Positions 7,871 to 17,535 of a DNA stretch of 64,000 nucleotides are shown in pieces. Made by a program: the position numbers and the translations under genes. The notes beneath the pieces are model-generated. The model was not told the DNA's origin and ran no database searches. It saw nothing but the letters and a program-made list of their open reading frames with translations. Origin of the DNA: Vibrio hangzhouensis (GTDB lineage: Bacteria; Pseudomonadota; Gammaproteobacteria; Enterobacterales; Vibrionaceae); contig NZ_FNVG01000009.1 in NCBI RefSeq assembly GCF_900107935.1, positions 116,083-180,082 on the forward strand, read 5' to 3'. The stretch's first letter is position 1. Each line of letters begins with the position of its first letter.

Positions 7871-8884
7871 CTAATTACTAGAGACGATGACCTCTTTAGC
7901 GCGTACCTCTGCCAAAGCCCTTTCCAGGTTATCATTAGCCAGTTTATAATAAGAAGCTTTGGCGTCTATGGCCTGCTGGAAGTATGGTATCGCTTTTTCA
8001 GGCATTCCCTGTAACATTAAAAAATAACCGACATTATTCAACGCTTCAGGCTTCTCCAAATGTCTGTCAAACATGTTAAGCGCTTTGTTCTCTTTTCCTT
8101 GAGCAAGATAGATTAAAGCCATATTATTTTGCGCCCTTTCATTGTTAGGCTCTCGTTTAAGCGCTTTCTGAGTATAATTTGAAGCATTGATATAGTCACC
8201 AGACATGTAATACGAGTACCCCTGATTGATCAAAACTTTTGTAGACCTTGGTTCAGCAGTATAAGACTTATCATAAAATAGTCTTGCGGTCTCATAGTTA
8301 TGGTCTATATCAGCAAGTATGCCTAATCCCATGTATGCGATTGCCGGAGAATCTGAATCGACTTTAAGTTCCTGAACACTATCAATACTCATGTCATTGA
8401 AATCGATCGTTGCTTGTGAACCCATGCGTACTTGATCTGCGTTCACTGAACGCAAAAAATAAGTTTGCCCTTCATCCACTCGTCCTAGTTGTGTGTATAA
8501 ATTTCCAAGCTGCTGCAACGCCATAGGGTTATTAGGGTTTTCATCCACTGACTTTAAGAAAGCACTCTCCGCGAGTTCATTGTTACCTCTAGACAAGTGA
8601 ATTTGACCAATAGTGTAAAATGTTTTATCAGCATAAACTGTCGGCTCAAAAGAGAGCGAACGAATATACTCATAGAGAGCCAAGTCAATATTCTTTGCTG
8701 CTAATGCGGCATCACCTCTTTGTAACGCTTCTACCTCTGATACTGGAGGAGGGTCTTGAGTGAGGGTATCAATGGGACGCCCCGAATACAGTGAGGTATC
8801 GTACTGCGGTTGATTATTCGAACTGGAACACGCCTGAATACCAATAAAGCAAAGCACTAATGTAAAAATTCTGAATCCTTTCAT
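7871..8884 (-). CDS. tadD: Tad pilus lipoprotein with TPR repeats (TadD-like)
   Basis: 337 aa from ATG 8884 (AAGGGG 6-7 bp upstream, preferred over 8902). Signal peptide with lipobox IQAC (Cys ~17). The rest is helical TPR repeats: NELAESAFLKSVDENPNNPMALQQLGNLYTQLGRVDEG, NYETARLFYDKSYTAEPRSTKVLINQGYSYYMSGD and further copies to ~residue 320. TadD lipoproteins are thought to help assemble or localise the RcpA secretin. It is the last gene of the operon, 10 bp after tadC, and is followed by the operon terminator. Confidence 0.85.
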   Translation of the reverse strand: MKGFRIFTLVLCFIGIQACSSSNNQPQYDTSLYSGRPIDTLTQDPPPVSEVEALQRGDAALAAKNIDLALYEYIRSLSFEPTVYADKTFYTIGQIHLSRGNNELAESAFLKSVDENPNNPMALQQLGNLYTQLGRVDEGQTYFLRSVNADQVRMGSQATIDFNDMSIDSVQELKVDSDSPAIAYMGLGILADIDHNYETARLFYDKSYTAEPRSTKVLINQGYSYYMSGDYINASNYTQKALKREPNNERAQNNMALIYLAQGKENKALNMFDRHLEKPEALNNVGYFLMLQGMPEKAIPYFQQAIDAKASYYKLANDNLERALAEVRAKEVIVSSN

Positions 8885-8894
8885 ATTACACCCC

Positions 8895-9827
8895 TTATTC
8901 AAATGCTTTCATAATAGTCAAAATCGCAGGCCCAAGGGCGACAATAAAGAAGCAAGGCCAAATAAACAATATCATTGGAAACATCATCTTGGTGGGTATT
9001 TTGGCCGCTATTTCTTCTGCTGCCTGATTGCGCTTATCGCGATAATCTTCATTGTAGTCCCTTAACGTTGCCGCAAGACTACCACCAATTCGCGACGCGT
9101 GAGACAGCATACTAACCAACCCATTCAGTTCCTCTAAACCTGTCCTAACCACCATCTCGGAGAAAGCCTGAGGAAGTTCGACCCCAGCCTTTACCTTTAT
9201 ACATATAGTTTCCAGCTCATCCGCTAGTTCTGGGTGAGAAATGTACGTTTCACTGGCCACTCGTTTTAGCGCAGCCATGAAACCCAAACCAGACTCAGTA
9301 CAAACCACCAAAAGATCTAGCGCGTCAGGAACGCCTCCACGTATTCTACTTTGTCTGGTTTTCACCATTTTCCGGAGAATAAAGTTTGGTAAAAATAATC
9401 CAACAAATGCAGAAGCAAGCATAAGAGTATGTAGTTGCGAGTAACCTGTTAGAGTAAGATATAAAACACCAGCAACAATCAAACCCAAAGCAAAGGACAA
9501 CAGCTTTAATGTGTAGAAGTTAGCGACAGCGCTTTTGTTATGGTATCCCGCATGCATTAGTTGATGTCGAATACTCTCTCTTTCCTTTTCATCACCAGGG
9601 ACGTACAAAGGTGATAGTGATTCAAGCGTATCTTTGAATTTACTACTTTGAGGGCTTTTATCCAGACTGCTCAGTTCTCCAACTCTTCGGTTAATATCAG
9701 ATTTCATGCCTACGGCAAGATAACCTAGAATAAAAACCGACATAGATACTGCAATCAATAACCCAGCAAGAATCAATAAGTCTCGAGATATGTCAAAGCT
9801 CTGAAGTTGTAAAAGTACAGTATCCAT
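8895..9827 (-). CDS. tadC: Tad pilus inner-membrane platform protein TadC
   Basis: 310 aa from ATG 9827 (GAGG six bases upstream; it starts right after the tadB stop at 9829). T2SSF-type platform domain: two N-terminal helices (~15-40, ~105-150), a cytoplasmic GspF-like helical bundle (GVPDALDLLVVCTESGLGFMAALKRVA; AFSEMVVRTGLEELNGLVSMLSHASRIGGSLAATLRDY) and a C-terminal helix (MMFPMILFIWPCFFIVALGPAILTI). It pairs with TadB as the membrane platform on which the TadA ATPase drives Flp pilus assembly. Confidence 0.93.
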   Translation of the reverse strand: MDTVLLQLQSFDISRDLLILAGLLIAVSMSVFILGYLAVGMKSDINRRVGELSSLDKSPQSSKFKDTLESLSPLYVPGDEKERESIRHQLMHAGYHNKSAVANFYTLKLLSFALGLIVAGVLYLTLTGYSQLHTLMLASAFVGLFLPNFILRKMVKTRQSRIRGGVPDALDLLVVCTESGLGFMAALKRVASETYISHPELADELETICIKVKAGVELPQAFSEMVVRTGLEELNGLVSMLSHASRIGGSLAATLRDYNEDYRDKRNQAAEEIAAKIPTKMMFPMILFIWPCFFIVALGPAILTIMKAFE

Positions 9828-9828
9828 A

Positions 9829-10797
9829 CTAAACCTCGATATTGATAATTTTCCGTATCCAGAAGGCACCTAACATTAGGCTAAACATTCCAAAAGCGAT
9901 AATCTTCATTCCCCTAGGATCTGTATATAACGGCTCCATAAAACCGGGATTTAACGTTGACAATAGAGCAAAAAGAGCAAACGGGGTCAGTACCAAGATC
10001 CATGCTGACATCCTACTCTCTGCAGAAAGTGTTTTGATTTTTCGCGTTAACTTAAAACGAGCTCTTAGAACCTCAGAAACCTTCTGTAAATTTTCAGCCA
10101 GGTTACCACCAGTATCCTTTTGTAATAATACCGCTGAGGAAAAAGCAAGCATGGATATTGTCGGTACTCTGTCAGCCATATTCAGGATGGCTATTCTCAT
10201 ATCATAACCAAAGTTTAAAAGATTAAAGGTGTTTTTGAACTCTTCACCTGCTGGAGAAGGCAGCTCGTCCCCAACTTCCTTAAAAGTCTGAACCAGTGGT
10301 TGCCCGGTCTGAAGCATTCTCCTCATGATATCTAAGGCTTCCGGTAATTGTTCCTCAAACTTCATAAGCCTGTGACTGATTTTCCAGTTAATAAACAAAT
10401 ACACGGCGGCTATGATGAATAAACAGATAAGTACCCCAAAATACCACGGGTAACGCAGCACTAAAAAAGCCAACACCACAATACTACAAACCATTGCTGT
10501 TCTTAAAATGATGTCGCCTAGGCTCATTTTTATGCCAGCTAGCTCTGTCATTTTTTTCAGACTTGAGAAATATGGGATTTCAATAAGCTTCCTATCAAAT
10601 GGAGACAAAGACTTATTGTAGTGTTCTTTCAGTAAGTTGATACTTTCGGAGTCGAGTTCACTTCTTGTCTCTTGAAGTCTTTTCGTCAGCTCTTTGTGTT
10701 TTGCTTTCTGACCCGCCGCAGGAAGGATTAGTGCCTGAGAGATCATAACAACAGACACAAACAAGAGTATGAGGAACATTGTGGTATCAAATGTCAT
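9829..10797 (-). CDS. tadB: Tad pilus inner-membrane platform protein TadB
   Basis: 322 aa, T2SSF-type domain. N-terminal helix (~5-25), a second membrane pair (~95-140), a cytoplasmic bundle with EEQLPEALDIMRRMLQTGQPLVQTFKEVGDELPSPAGEEF and LLQKDTGGNLAENLQKVSEVLRARFKLTRKIKTLSAE (conserved DTGGNL and KIxxLSAE elements), and C-terminal helices (~268-290, ~300-318). GAGG precedes the ATG by five bases. It works with TadC as the assembly platform. tadC starts a base after its stop, so translation is coupled. Confidence 0.94.
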   Translation of the reverse strand: MTFDTTMFLILLFVSVVMISQALILPAAGQKAKHKELTKRLQETRSELDSESINLLKEHYNKSLSPFDRKLIEIPYFSSLKKMTELAGIKMSLGDIILRTAMVCSIVVLAFLVLRYPWYFGVLICLFIIAAVYLFINWKISHRLMKFEEQLPEALDIMRRMLQTGQPLVQTFKEVGDELPSPAGEEFKNTFNLLNFGYDMRIAILNMADRVPTISMLAFSSAVLLQKDTGGNLAENLQKVSEVLRARFKLTRKIKTLSAESRMSAWILVLTPFALFALLSTLNPGFMEPLYTDPRGMKIIAFGMFSLMLGAFWIRKIINIEV

Positions 10798-10817
10798 ATT
10801 AGCCTCACTTATCTAAT

Positions 10818-12281
10818 TTACTCATTCACTTCGTTAAATAACTCAAACGGCATATCAATACCCCGCTTAACAAGAGAAGCATGGCATTGTGGTACAATAC
10901 CTGTTGCACAATAGCGACCAATTACGTTGCCTTGTTTGTCAATTCCATCCCTTTCAAACTTAAAGATCTCAGACATGGTAATCACTTCGCCCTCCATACC
11001 ATTGATCTCTTGGATACTAACCATACGACGCTTACCATCTTCCTGACGTTCCATTTGTACAACCAAGTGAATCGCCGATGCTATTTGTGAACGTAAATTT
11101 TTGGCGGATATATTCCACCCAGCCATAGCAAACATGTTTTCCACACGACTAAGCGCGTCTCTGGGTGTATTAGCGTGTATAGTCGCTAAGGAACCATCGT
11201 GACCTGTATTCATCGCAGACAGCATATCGACAGCCTCACTTCCCCTAACCTCACCGACCACGATTCGGTCGGGTCTCATACGTAGTGAGTTTTTAACTAA
11301 TTCTCGCTGGGTAATCTCCCCCTTGCCCTCAAGGTTAGCCGGACGGGTTTCTAAACGAATGACGTGGGGTTGTTGTAACTGAAGTTCAGCCGAGTCTTCT
11401 ATCGTTATGATTCTCTGATCCGCTGGGATAAAACCTGAAAATATATTCAAGGTAGTTGTCTTACCAGAACCAGTACCACCTGAAATTAATATATTTAGCT
11501 CTCCCTTCACGGCACCGTTAATGAATTTTGCCATTTGGGGGGAAAGAGAGTTCAGCTCAAGCAAATTATCCATGGTCAAACGGTCAACCGCGAAACGTCG
11601 TATAGAAACTGAGGGACCATCAATAGCCAAAGGCGGGATAATCGCATTTACACGCGAACCATCTTTCAAACGTGCGTCCACCATTGGAGAAGCTTCGTCG
11701 ATACGACGCCCAACTAGGCTAACAATACGATCTATAATATTGCGTAGATGCCTATCATCGAGAAAGGTGTACGGCGTTCTGTCAAGCTTCCCTCTTCGCT
11801 CGACATAAACGTTTTTTGCACCATTTACTAAGATATCTGAGACACTTGAATCTTTAAGTAGCGGTTCTAATGGCCCCAGGCCGAAGACTTCGTCCTCAAT
11901 TTGTGCCAACACTCTCTTGCGCCCTTCATGACTTAAAGGGTGCTCATTGTCATCAGCCATCAGTGTTTGAACAGCATGGTGAAGTTCTTTTCTAGCAACA
12001 TCTTCATCTAGACTGGACAAGAGACCAAGATCTAACGTCTCTAGCAGCTTTTTATGAAAATAATGCTTAACTTCTAAATCCCTTTCTAACTGCTTTCTTT
12101 CTTCATCAATAGCCTTGTCTTTCGCTATTTGCTGTTCATGGGCAACAAAGTCATCATCAGTGCCTTCAAAAGACTCGTCTCCAACTTTTTGTTGAATCAG
12201 GTCTTCGACGCCCTCAGGTTCTCTATTTGACCCTGCTTTCTGTTCAAAATCTGGATTTATATTTTTTCGTTTAAAAAACAT
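10818..12281 (-). CDS. tadA: Tad pilus assembly ATPase TadA/CpaF
   Basis: 487 aa secretion ATPase of the VirB11/PulE superfamily that powers Flp pilin polymerisation from the cytoplasm. The first ~75 residues are charged and variable. N-terminal domain [25 protein letters not shown] (~130-154); Walker A GGTGSGKT (~268-275); Asp box [12 protein letters not shown] (~292-304); Walker [17 protein letters not shown] (~335-350); His box [14 protein letters not shown] (~358-371). All catalytic elements are intact. AAGGAAGG lies five bases before the ATG. Confidence 0.96.
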   Translation of the reverse strand: MFFKRKNINPDFEQKAGSNREPEGVEDLIQQKVGDESFEGTDDDFVAHEQQIAKDKAIDEERKQLERDLEVKHYFHKKLLETLDLGLLSSLDEDVARKELHHAVQTLMADDNEHPLSHEGRKRVLAQIEDEVFGLGPLEPLLKDSSVSDILVNGAKNVYVERRGKLDRTPYTFLDDRHLRNIIDRIVSLVGRRIDEASPMVDARLKDGSRVNAIIPPLAIDGPSVSIRRFAVDRLTMDNLLELNSLSPQMAKFINGAVKGELNILISGGTGSGKTTTLNIFSGFIPADQRIITIEDSAELQLQQPHVIRLETRPANLEGKGEITQRELVKNSLRMRPDRIVVGEVRGSEAVDMLSAMNTGHDGSLATIHANTPRDALSRVENMFAMAGWNISAKNLRSQIASAIHLVVQMERQEDGKRRMVSIQEINGMEGEVITMSEIFKFERDGIDKQGNVIGRYCATGIVPQCHASLVKRGIDMPFELFNEVNE

Positions 12282-12304
12282 ACCGACCTTCCTTGGTATG
12301 AGAG

Positions 12305-13525
12305 TTAGCTAAATAGTTTGGAGAACCACCCTCTCTGTTTGCCATCTTCAGGTAATAGAGACTGAGTCAGCTTATTAATTGCCTTGCTGATAGCACTCTT
12401 TTTCTTGAAAATTACAATCGGTTTCCCAAGATTTGCACTCTCGCTTGCCCCTTTGTAGTCATTGGGTATCAAATGTGTCACCATATTAGGTAAAGTATTA
12501 TCAATGTCTTTAAGTGAAATTGACTGCTTCTTATCAAAACGATTGATAACCAACTCCAGAGAGTCTTGAGGAAGCCCATACTCAAGCCTTAATGTATTAA
12601 CCATCCGGCTCGCATTTTTCAGCGACATGTAGTTTTGTTGAAGCACCAAGAATACTCGTTCCGCTGGCGAAATAAGCTGTGAAAATGCAGGTTCAATTCC
12701 TCGTGAATAATCAATAATGACGTATTTGTAGAATTGTCTTAGCAAAGGTAAAATCCGCTGAATTTCCTTCGACTTATCAAACGCAAGCGCACCTTGTCCT
12801 CTACCAAAACCTATGGTGTGCAGCTTGCCTTCATACCTCGACACCATGCTACTCACCGAAGATTCATCGAGCTCATCTAACTTATCAAGCGCATCCAACA
12901 TTGTATATTTAGGTCTCAGATCCAAATATTCTTCGACTAAACCAAACTGGGTATCAATATCAATCAGTAGTACTTCGTTCGGGAAACGGTCAGCCAACTG
13001 AATCGCCATGTTTAAGGCTGTTGTTGTGGCTCCATTACCTCCTTTAGTATTAATGAAGACCAACAACTCCCCCATCGAACGACTAACGACTTTTTGCTCG
13101 GCAATAGATCGAAACAAAGGCATCATTTCTTCTATTGAAGAATGCTCAGATAAAAAGTCAGAAGCCCCAACTCGTAGCGCTAACTTCAGCGAAGCGGTAT
13201 GACTTTCGTCTCCAAAAACAATCAATGAAGCTTCTAAATCTTCAAAAGGCAAATCGTACTGACTGAGTTCTGAAACTTTGCTTGCCCAACCATCTTTGCC
13301 TTCTACCAGGATAACATCTGGGGCAGTCAATGTACGCAAGTGATCTCTGCTTATCAGTTTTAGAGGGACAACCTCAAACGCTACATTCTTACAATGCTCA
13401 AGTTCCTGATTAATATGAGTTCTAAATGCTTCAGTCGCGTAAAAAATCCAAATGTTCAGATTGGTTCTCAGCGTGTAAGACAGGCTTTCATGACGCTGCT
13501 TTTTAATTGGTACTGGTTCCACCAT
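12305..13525 (-). CDS. tadZ: Tad pilus localisation protein TadZ/CpaE
   Basis: 406 aa from ATG 13525 (AAGGA eight bases upstream). The N-terminal ~145 residues form an atypical receiver-like domain. A MinD/ParA-type ATPase domain follows: [18 protein letters not shown] (~157-175, deviant Walker A with Ala in place of the usual second Lys, as in many TadZ/CpaE proteins), [10 protein letters not shown] (~190), and [12 protein letters not shown] (~260). TadZ proteins target the Tad apparatus to a cell pole and recruit TadA. Its gene sits between tadF and tadA. Confidence 0.9.
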   Translation of the reverse strand: MVEPVPIKKQRHESLSYTLRTNLNIWIFYATEAFRTHINQELEHCKNVAFEVVPLKLISRDHLRTLTAPDVILVEGKDGWASKVSELSQYDLPFEDLEASLIVFGDESHTASLKLALRVGASDFLSEHSSIEEMMPLFRSIAEQKVVSRSMGELLVFINTKGGNGATTTALNMAIQLADRFPNEVLLIDIDTQFGLVEEYLDLRPKYTMLDALDKLDELDESSVSSMVSRYEGKLHTIGFGRGQGALAFDKSKEIQRILPLLRQFYKYVIIDYSRGIEPAFSQLISPAERVFLVLQQNYMSLKNASRMVNTLRLEYGLPQDSLELVINRFDKKQSISLKDIDNTLPNMVTHLIPNDYKGASESANLGKPIVIFKKKSAISKAINKLTQSLLPEDGKQRGWFSKLFS

Positions 13526-13536
13526 CACTTAATTCC

Positions 13537-14073
13537 TTAACAATCTTCTATTGTGCCGTTGAGTGAACCTGTATTCGGCCTGACAATACCCAAACTCTCT
13601 ACTGGTAATGTGGTAGTAAATGGAGGAACGCTCACCGCACCACCATCACCAACAAACGCTAATAATGGAAAGAACCGAAATCGATACCCAGTCTCTCCTG
13701 ACATCACTTCTGATTTAACGAATCGCACTTGTGAAAGCACAAAGTTTTGCTCGTCTATCGACATCGATCCAAATCCTGTAGTCTCCACGACACTGCCTGT
13801 TCTGTCTAAATAGGAGATCACTAGATCCTCTGTGTCAAAACCTAAAGGCCTGTTTTCGACAACCTCAGGAAGACTTGCTATGTCTTGTTGATCTAATATT
13901 GAACACACCACTGCCAGTCGCGCAGACTTTCTTGTCATTTCATTGAGCATTTGCATTGAAAACATGTACCTTCCTATCTCAAATGCCAGAAACATCAATA
14001 CAAAAAGGCCCAGAGCTATTAAGGTGAATTCAATGATGGTAATCCCTTTCTGACGTTTTGCTGTTGTTCTCAT
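13537..14073 (-). CDS. tadF: Tad minor pseudopilin (TadF-like)
   Basis: 178 aa. The N-terminus KRQKGITIIEFTLIALGLFVLMFLAFEIGRYMF has the prepilin-like pattern (charged leader, G at the cleavage point, Glu at about +5, hydrophobic helix) recognised by TadV-type peptidase. The rest is periplasmic with Cys at ~57 and a Cys as last residue. TadE/F pseudopilins are needed for Flp pilus formation. The start ATG overlaps the tadE stop (ATGA), so the two are translationally coupled. It is called TadF rather than TadE from its order; the two are homologous. Confidence 0.85.
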   Translation of the reverse strand: MRTTAKRQKGITIIEFTLIALGLFVLMFLAFEIGRYMFSMQMLNEMTRKSARLAVVCSILDQQDIASLPEVVENRPLGFDTEDLVISYLDRTGSVVETTGFGSMSIDEQNFVLSQVRFVKSEVMSGETGYRFRFFPLLAFVGDGGAVSVPPFTTTLPVESLGIVRPNTGSLNGTIEDC

Positions 14074-14510
14074 ATGCCAGTCTCCATTACCGCTGACGCT
14101 GTGAAATCTATGGTCATCGGAATATCAAGGAATGGAATGGTCAAAAAAGTAGGTGAATAAGTATAGACCGCAGTTACCACCAAAGTTGTGTCTATTGAGG
14201 TAGGAGCTGTCACCGTCACCGCCTCTGGCGTTAACCCCTCAAGAATTGGTTCTGTACCGCCACTGCTAGTTCCGTATACCACGACGTTTTGAATCTCAGA
14301 AATAGGGGCTATGTCAACTGCTGTTGCTGTTCCATAAATCTCAGTTACCGCAAAACGTGCACCATTGCGCACCGCTTTATTTAAACTCTGATACTCAACT
14401 AACAAGTTTCCGATATCCGCACAAATTGCAATAAACACGATAATCAAAGGTGATATCAGAACAAACTCTATGGCAGCAAGACCTCGGTGTTTCGTTAATG
14501 ATGAACTCAT
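14070..14510 (-). CDS. tadE: Tad minor pseudopilin TadE
   Basis: 146 aa from ATG 14510 (GGAG seven bases upstream; 14525 is the longer alternative). The N-terminus LTKHRGLAAIEFVLISPLIIVFIAICADIGNLLVEYQSLNKAVRNGAR matches the TadE-like domain with cleavage after RG and the conserved Glu. The remainder is a beta-rich periplasmic domain (~60-146). It starts one base after the tadG stop and overlaps tadF by 4 bp. Confidence 0.88.
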   Translation of the reverse strand: MSSSLTKHRGLAAIEFVLISPLIIVFIAICADIGNLLVEYQSLNKAVRNGARFAVTEIYGTATAVDIAPISEIQNVVVYGTSSGGTEPILEGLTPEAVTVTAPTSIDTTLVVTAVYTYSPTFLTIPFLDIPMTIDFTASAVMETGI

Positions 14511-14511
14511 A

Positions 14512-15729
14512 TCAAGACTCCCCACTTAATGGGTCTCTATAAAGCTGAATTTTATATATGCCTTCGGCGTTTGGAGTCATACCTGTTGAACCATTTTTTA
14601 CTGTACAGTCCTCGATAAACTCTCCATAAACACCATCTTGCGCACCGTTATTTGCGGGTGCTTTCTGAATGAGGAAAAAGCACCCGACTGCAGTAACTGG
14701 AAGCGATGTAGCACCACCGCCTGCTCCTGTACAATCAACCATAGGAATAGGCAGAATACGACGTCCTGCTTCTCCAGCTGTACAGTTGCCACTTGCGCTG
14801 CCATCACAACTGGCGGATTCTGTAAGGTAGTCCGCATACATCCATGTATCGTTGTACACGACATTCCCATCCGCATCCGTAGAAGCAAGACTGCCAGGTT
14901 CTTCAACATAAATATCTGGAGGATAGTCGGCTGCACTAACTCCTCCTCCCGCGTAAACACCAAATCGAGTATTCAAACCTTGCCCTACAGGACCTACGGT
15001 ATTACCAGGTTTGGTATCTACATTATTGGATATATCCACACAACCTTCATACCCGCCAGCAAGCGCTGTACGCACCGTAGCCGCACCTGAACCAAAGTCT
15101 AGAAGCTGGTAGTTACCCGGTCCCATCTCCGACGAATTCTGGTCTGCAACTTTCAACTCATGTATCGTTTCATACTCAAAACCAAGAAAGTCATTTGGGC
15201 CGCTCACAGTGTCCGCACAAACTGCGATAGGGACTATGTTACACGCGTAAACCAAAGTAGAACTTGGACCGGCAACAGCACTCGCTCCACTTTCCTTATC
15301 AATATCAAAATAGTGAAGGAAATAGGATGTGAGGGGCACATCCGTTAGCGCTACACGGACATAGGTGTCAGCAGAGGAATCATAAGTACCAGAAAAGTTT
15401 TGAGGATCATTGGAGAATGTTATGCTGATGGACTCCGCTGGTAAGGAAATCTCCGAATTACCATCAGCGGTGAACATAGAGGTCAGAGTTGAAAGCGCCG
15501 TTGCTTCTGCCACCGCATCGCTTTCACCACCGCTAACTTTAACTGCCGCGGCAAGAGCAGCGGCATCTACACCGTTTTGAAGCCTCGACTTATTAACTAA
15601 TGCATGATTTACATCAACAGCCAAAGCGGTAAAGAACAAGAAGACAAGTAAAAGCAAAGTAATCAGAATGGTCGTTATACCACCTTGCTTCCGGACCAAG
15701 AGTACCCTCTTATATTCGTTCACTTTCAT
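14512..15729 (-). CDS. tadG: TadG-like pilus assembly protein
   Basis: 405 aa from the second of two adjacent ATGs (15729; GGAGG six bases upstream). The N-terminus RKQGGITTILITLLLLVFLFFTALAVDVNHALVNKSRLQNGVDAAALAAA is the TadG/TadE-like motif: prepilin-like leader, one helix, then the VDAAALAAA signature. The periplasmic part (~55-405) has many Cys residues (e.g. ACNIVPIAVC, ASCDGSASGNC, VDCTGAG), suggesting a disulfide-stabilised domain. It is normally at the distal end of tad operons; here it precedes tadE. Confidence 0.85.
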   Translation of the reverse strand: MKVNEYKRVLLVRKQGGITTILITLLLLVFLFFTALAVDVNHALVNKSRLQNGVDAAALAAAVKVSGGESDAVAEATALSTLTSMFTADGNSEISLPAESISITFSNDPQNFSGTYDSSADTYVRVALTDVPLTSYFLHYFDIDKESGASAVAGPSSTLVYACNIVPIAVCADTVSGPNDFLGFEYETIHELKVADQNSSEMGPGNYQLLDFGSGAATVRTALAGGYEGCVDISNNVDTKPGNTVGPVGQGLNTRFGVYAGGGVSAADYPPDIYVEEPGSLASTDADGNVVYNDTWMYADYLTESASCDGSASGNCTAGEAGRRILPIPMVDCTGAGGGATSLPVTAVGCFFLIQKAPANNGAQDGVYGEFIEDCTVKNGSTGMTPNAEGIYKIQLYRDPLSGES

Positions 15730-15764
15730 CATTCACCTCCCTAGCTAGAAATGGCTACTTCATG

Positions 15765-16049
15765 CTATTTTCTCGAACTAGAGCCACTGGTACGCGAAGT
15801 TGCCAGTTCCCTGCCCATCAAAGTTTCTGCTCTACCGTCATATGCAGACTGGCCAGTATAAGCATCATAAGAAACCTGCAAACGACTTCCAGTCCCGTTG
15901 GGTATTACGTCTCTATTGTTTAACGTAGCATTATGATCGTAGGTTTGTTCGTAACGCAGCTTAGCAACTGAAGTCCCCAAAGGCTCGTTATTGGCGCAGC
16001 CTGCAACGAGGAGAATCGATACTGGTACTATTATTAGACATTTAATCAT
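15765..16049 (-). CDS. Small lipoprotein in RcpB position
   Basis: 94 aa. Signal peptide with lipobox VAGC (Cys ~18), then a short polar mature part with no recognisable domain. It lies 10 bp downstream of the rcpA secretin gene, where rcpB/cpaD lipoproteins sit in other Tad loci, but it is about half their size. It could be a pilotin or accessory lipoprotein for the secretin; that is inference from position only. Confidence 0.7.
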   Translation of the reverse strand: MIKCLIIVPVSILLVAGCANNEPLGTSVAKLRYEQTYDHNATLNNRDVIPNGTGSRLQVSYDAYTGQSAYDGRAETLMGRELATSRTSGSSSRK

Positions 16050-16059
16050 GACTTATCCC

Positions 16060-17526
16060 TCACAGTTCATGCCCAAATGTACCCTCTGAGCCTCCAGAGG
16101 TTACTGGTACATCGTTTTGTTTAGACTGCGTATAGGCTTTGCTCGTGTCATCCATTTCAGCAATGTAAGAGTTTTGACCCAATAGGTAGTATTCCAAATC
16201 ATTTGGTTTAACAAACGCGTCCGTCGGCAACAGAATCGTATCCCTATCAACTGGCCGAGCGAGTCTTGGAGTTACCAGAATAACCAGTTCTGTCTCTCCC
16301 GAAATGAATTCCTGACTATTGAAAAGTTGACCCAAAACAGGAATGTCACCCACTCCCGGCATTTTGCTTGACACATCACGAACATTTTCACTAAGCAAAC
16401 CTGCAATACCAATTGTCTGCCCATCTGCCAGTTCTAGTGTTGACGCCGCCGTTCGTTTAGTAATCGGAGGAATAACATAGGTCGCATTCGTTTCTATTGG
16501 ATCGAGAGTTAATGAACCCGAGTTCGCTATCTCACTCACATCTACAGAAAGCACCAGGTTAATTTTCTGATCAGACAATATCGTTGGAACAAATTTTAAC
16601 CCAACACCGTATTCTTTATACGCAATGGTTATGCCATCACGGTCTGGTACCGGAATCGGAAATTCGCCCCCGGCCAAAAACTCAGCCTTCGAGCCACTTA
16701 GGGCTGTAAGATTCGGCTCTGCCAGTACTTTGGCAACACCATTTTCCTTTGCTATATCAAGGGCGAGCGTAAACAAAGTATTACCATCTAAAAACGTGGC
16801 AAGTAACCCGGTCTCATCGATGGCGGGTGTACCAAATATTGGCCCAATTCCTCCTCCGATATCATCGATGGTTGCGCCACCACTGGTTGCCCCCCAGCCA
16901 AAATTCCCGTTCTGATTGAAGAAATGAAAATCTGAATCAAAGCGTCGAACTAAACTTCTTTGAACCTCAGCGACCGTCACCTCTAACATCACTTGCTGAG
17001 CTCCACCTATTGTCATCAAATTAATCACACCAGTATTATCGATGACTTTATCTGCAGACTCAGTTTCATCGTCCACTGTTTGTCCAGCAGTAAAAGTCTC
17101 AGCCACCTTAACAGCCATATTCATCGCTGACTGGTTACTAACTTGACCACTTAATATCAATTTATCCTGAGAACTATGAACTTCAATTGTTTCATTTGGT
17201 AAAAACTCATAGAGTTTTGACTTGACACCATTAAGGTCATGAGTGACTTCGATATTGACGGACTCGATTAACCTTCCTCGGCTGTCCCAGGCCATCATAT
17301 TTGTCGACCCTAGCTTCTTACCAATTAAGAACACTTCATTTGAGCGAAGCATTACAATATCTAGTACTTCTGGGTCACCGAGAGAAACACGTTTAGCTTT
17401 TCCCGCTAGAATGACGTTTTGTGACTTGTGGTGAGGAACTTTAACTACCTTGCCACTTTGAGTCGCAGCAAAAGAGCCAAAACAAGTAAACAGCACCAAA
17501 AATAGAAAAATCCTTTTCATATTCAT
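16060..17526 (-). CDS. rcpA: Tad outer-membrane secretin RcpA/CpaC
   Basis: 488 aa. Signal peptide (MNMKRIFLFLVLFTCFGSFA). The N-terminal domain (~30-100) with GKAKRVSLGDPEVLDIVMLRSNEVFLIGKKLGSTNMMAWD is the pilus/BON-like N region of T2SS-type secretins; the secretin domain runs ~175-425 with GVAKVLAEPNLTALSGSKAEFLAGGEFPIPV and VPGVGDIPVLGQLFNSQEF, the latter matching the family signature. It forms the outer-membrane channel through which Flp pili exit. It lies between rcpC and the small lipoprotein with ~10-bp gaps. Confidence 0.95.
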   Translation of the reverse strand: MNMKRIFLFLVLFTCFGSFAATQSGKVVKVPHHKSQNVILAGKAKRVSLGDPEVLDIVMLRSNEVFLIGKKLGSTNMMAWDSRGRLIESVNIEVTHDLNGVKSKLYEFLPNETIEVHSSQDKLILSGQVSNQSAMNMAVKVAETFTAGQTVDDETESADKVIDNTGVINLMTIGGAQQVMLEVTVAEVQRSLVRRFDSDFHFFNQNGNFGWGATSGGATIDDIGGGIGPIFGTPAIDETGLLATFLDGNTLFTLALDIAKENGVAKVLAEPNLTALSGSKAEFLAGGEFPIPVPDRDGITIAYKEYGVGLKFVPTILSDQKINLVLSVDVSEIANSGSLTLDPIETNATYVIPPITKRTAASTLELADGQTIGIAGLLSENVRDVSSKMPGVGDIPVLGQLFNSQEFISGETELVILVTPRLARPVDRDTILLPTDAFVKPNDLEYYLLGQNSYIAEMDDTSKAYTQSKQNDVPVTSGGSEGTFGHEL

Positions 17527-17535
17527 ACTGATTCC

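Noticed and set aside
12980..13060. Possible inactivation of TadZ (Ala instead of Lys in Walker A)
   Set aside because: KGGxGATT-type sequences are common in TadZ/CpaE proteins, so this is family variation, not damage.
14638..15090. 150-aa plus-strand open frame inside tadG
   Set aside because: Shadow of the Cys-rich tadG sequence on the opposite strand; no start signals.
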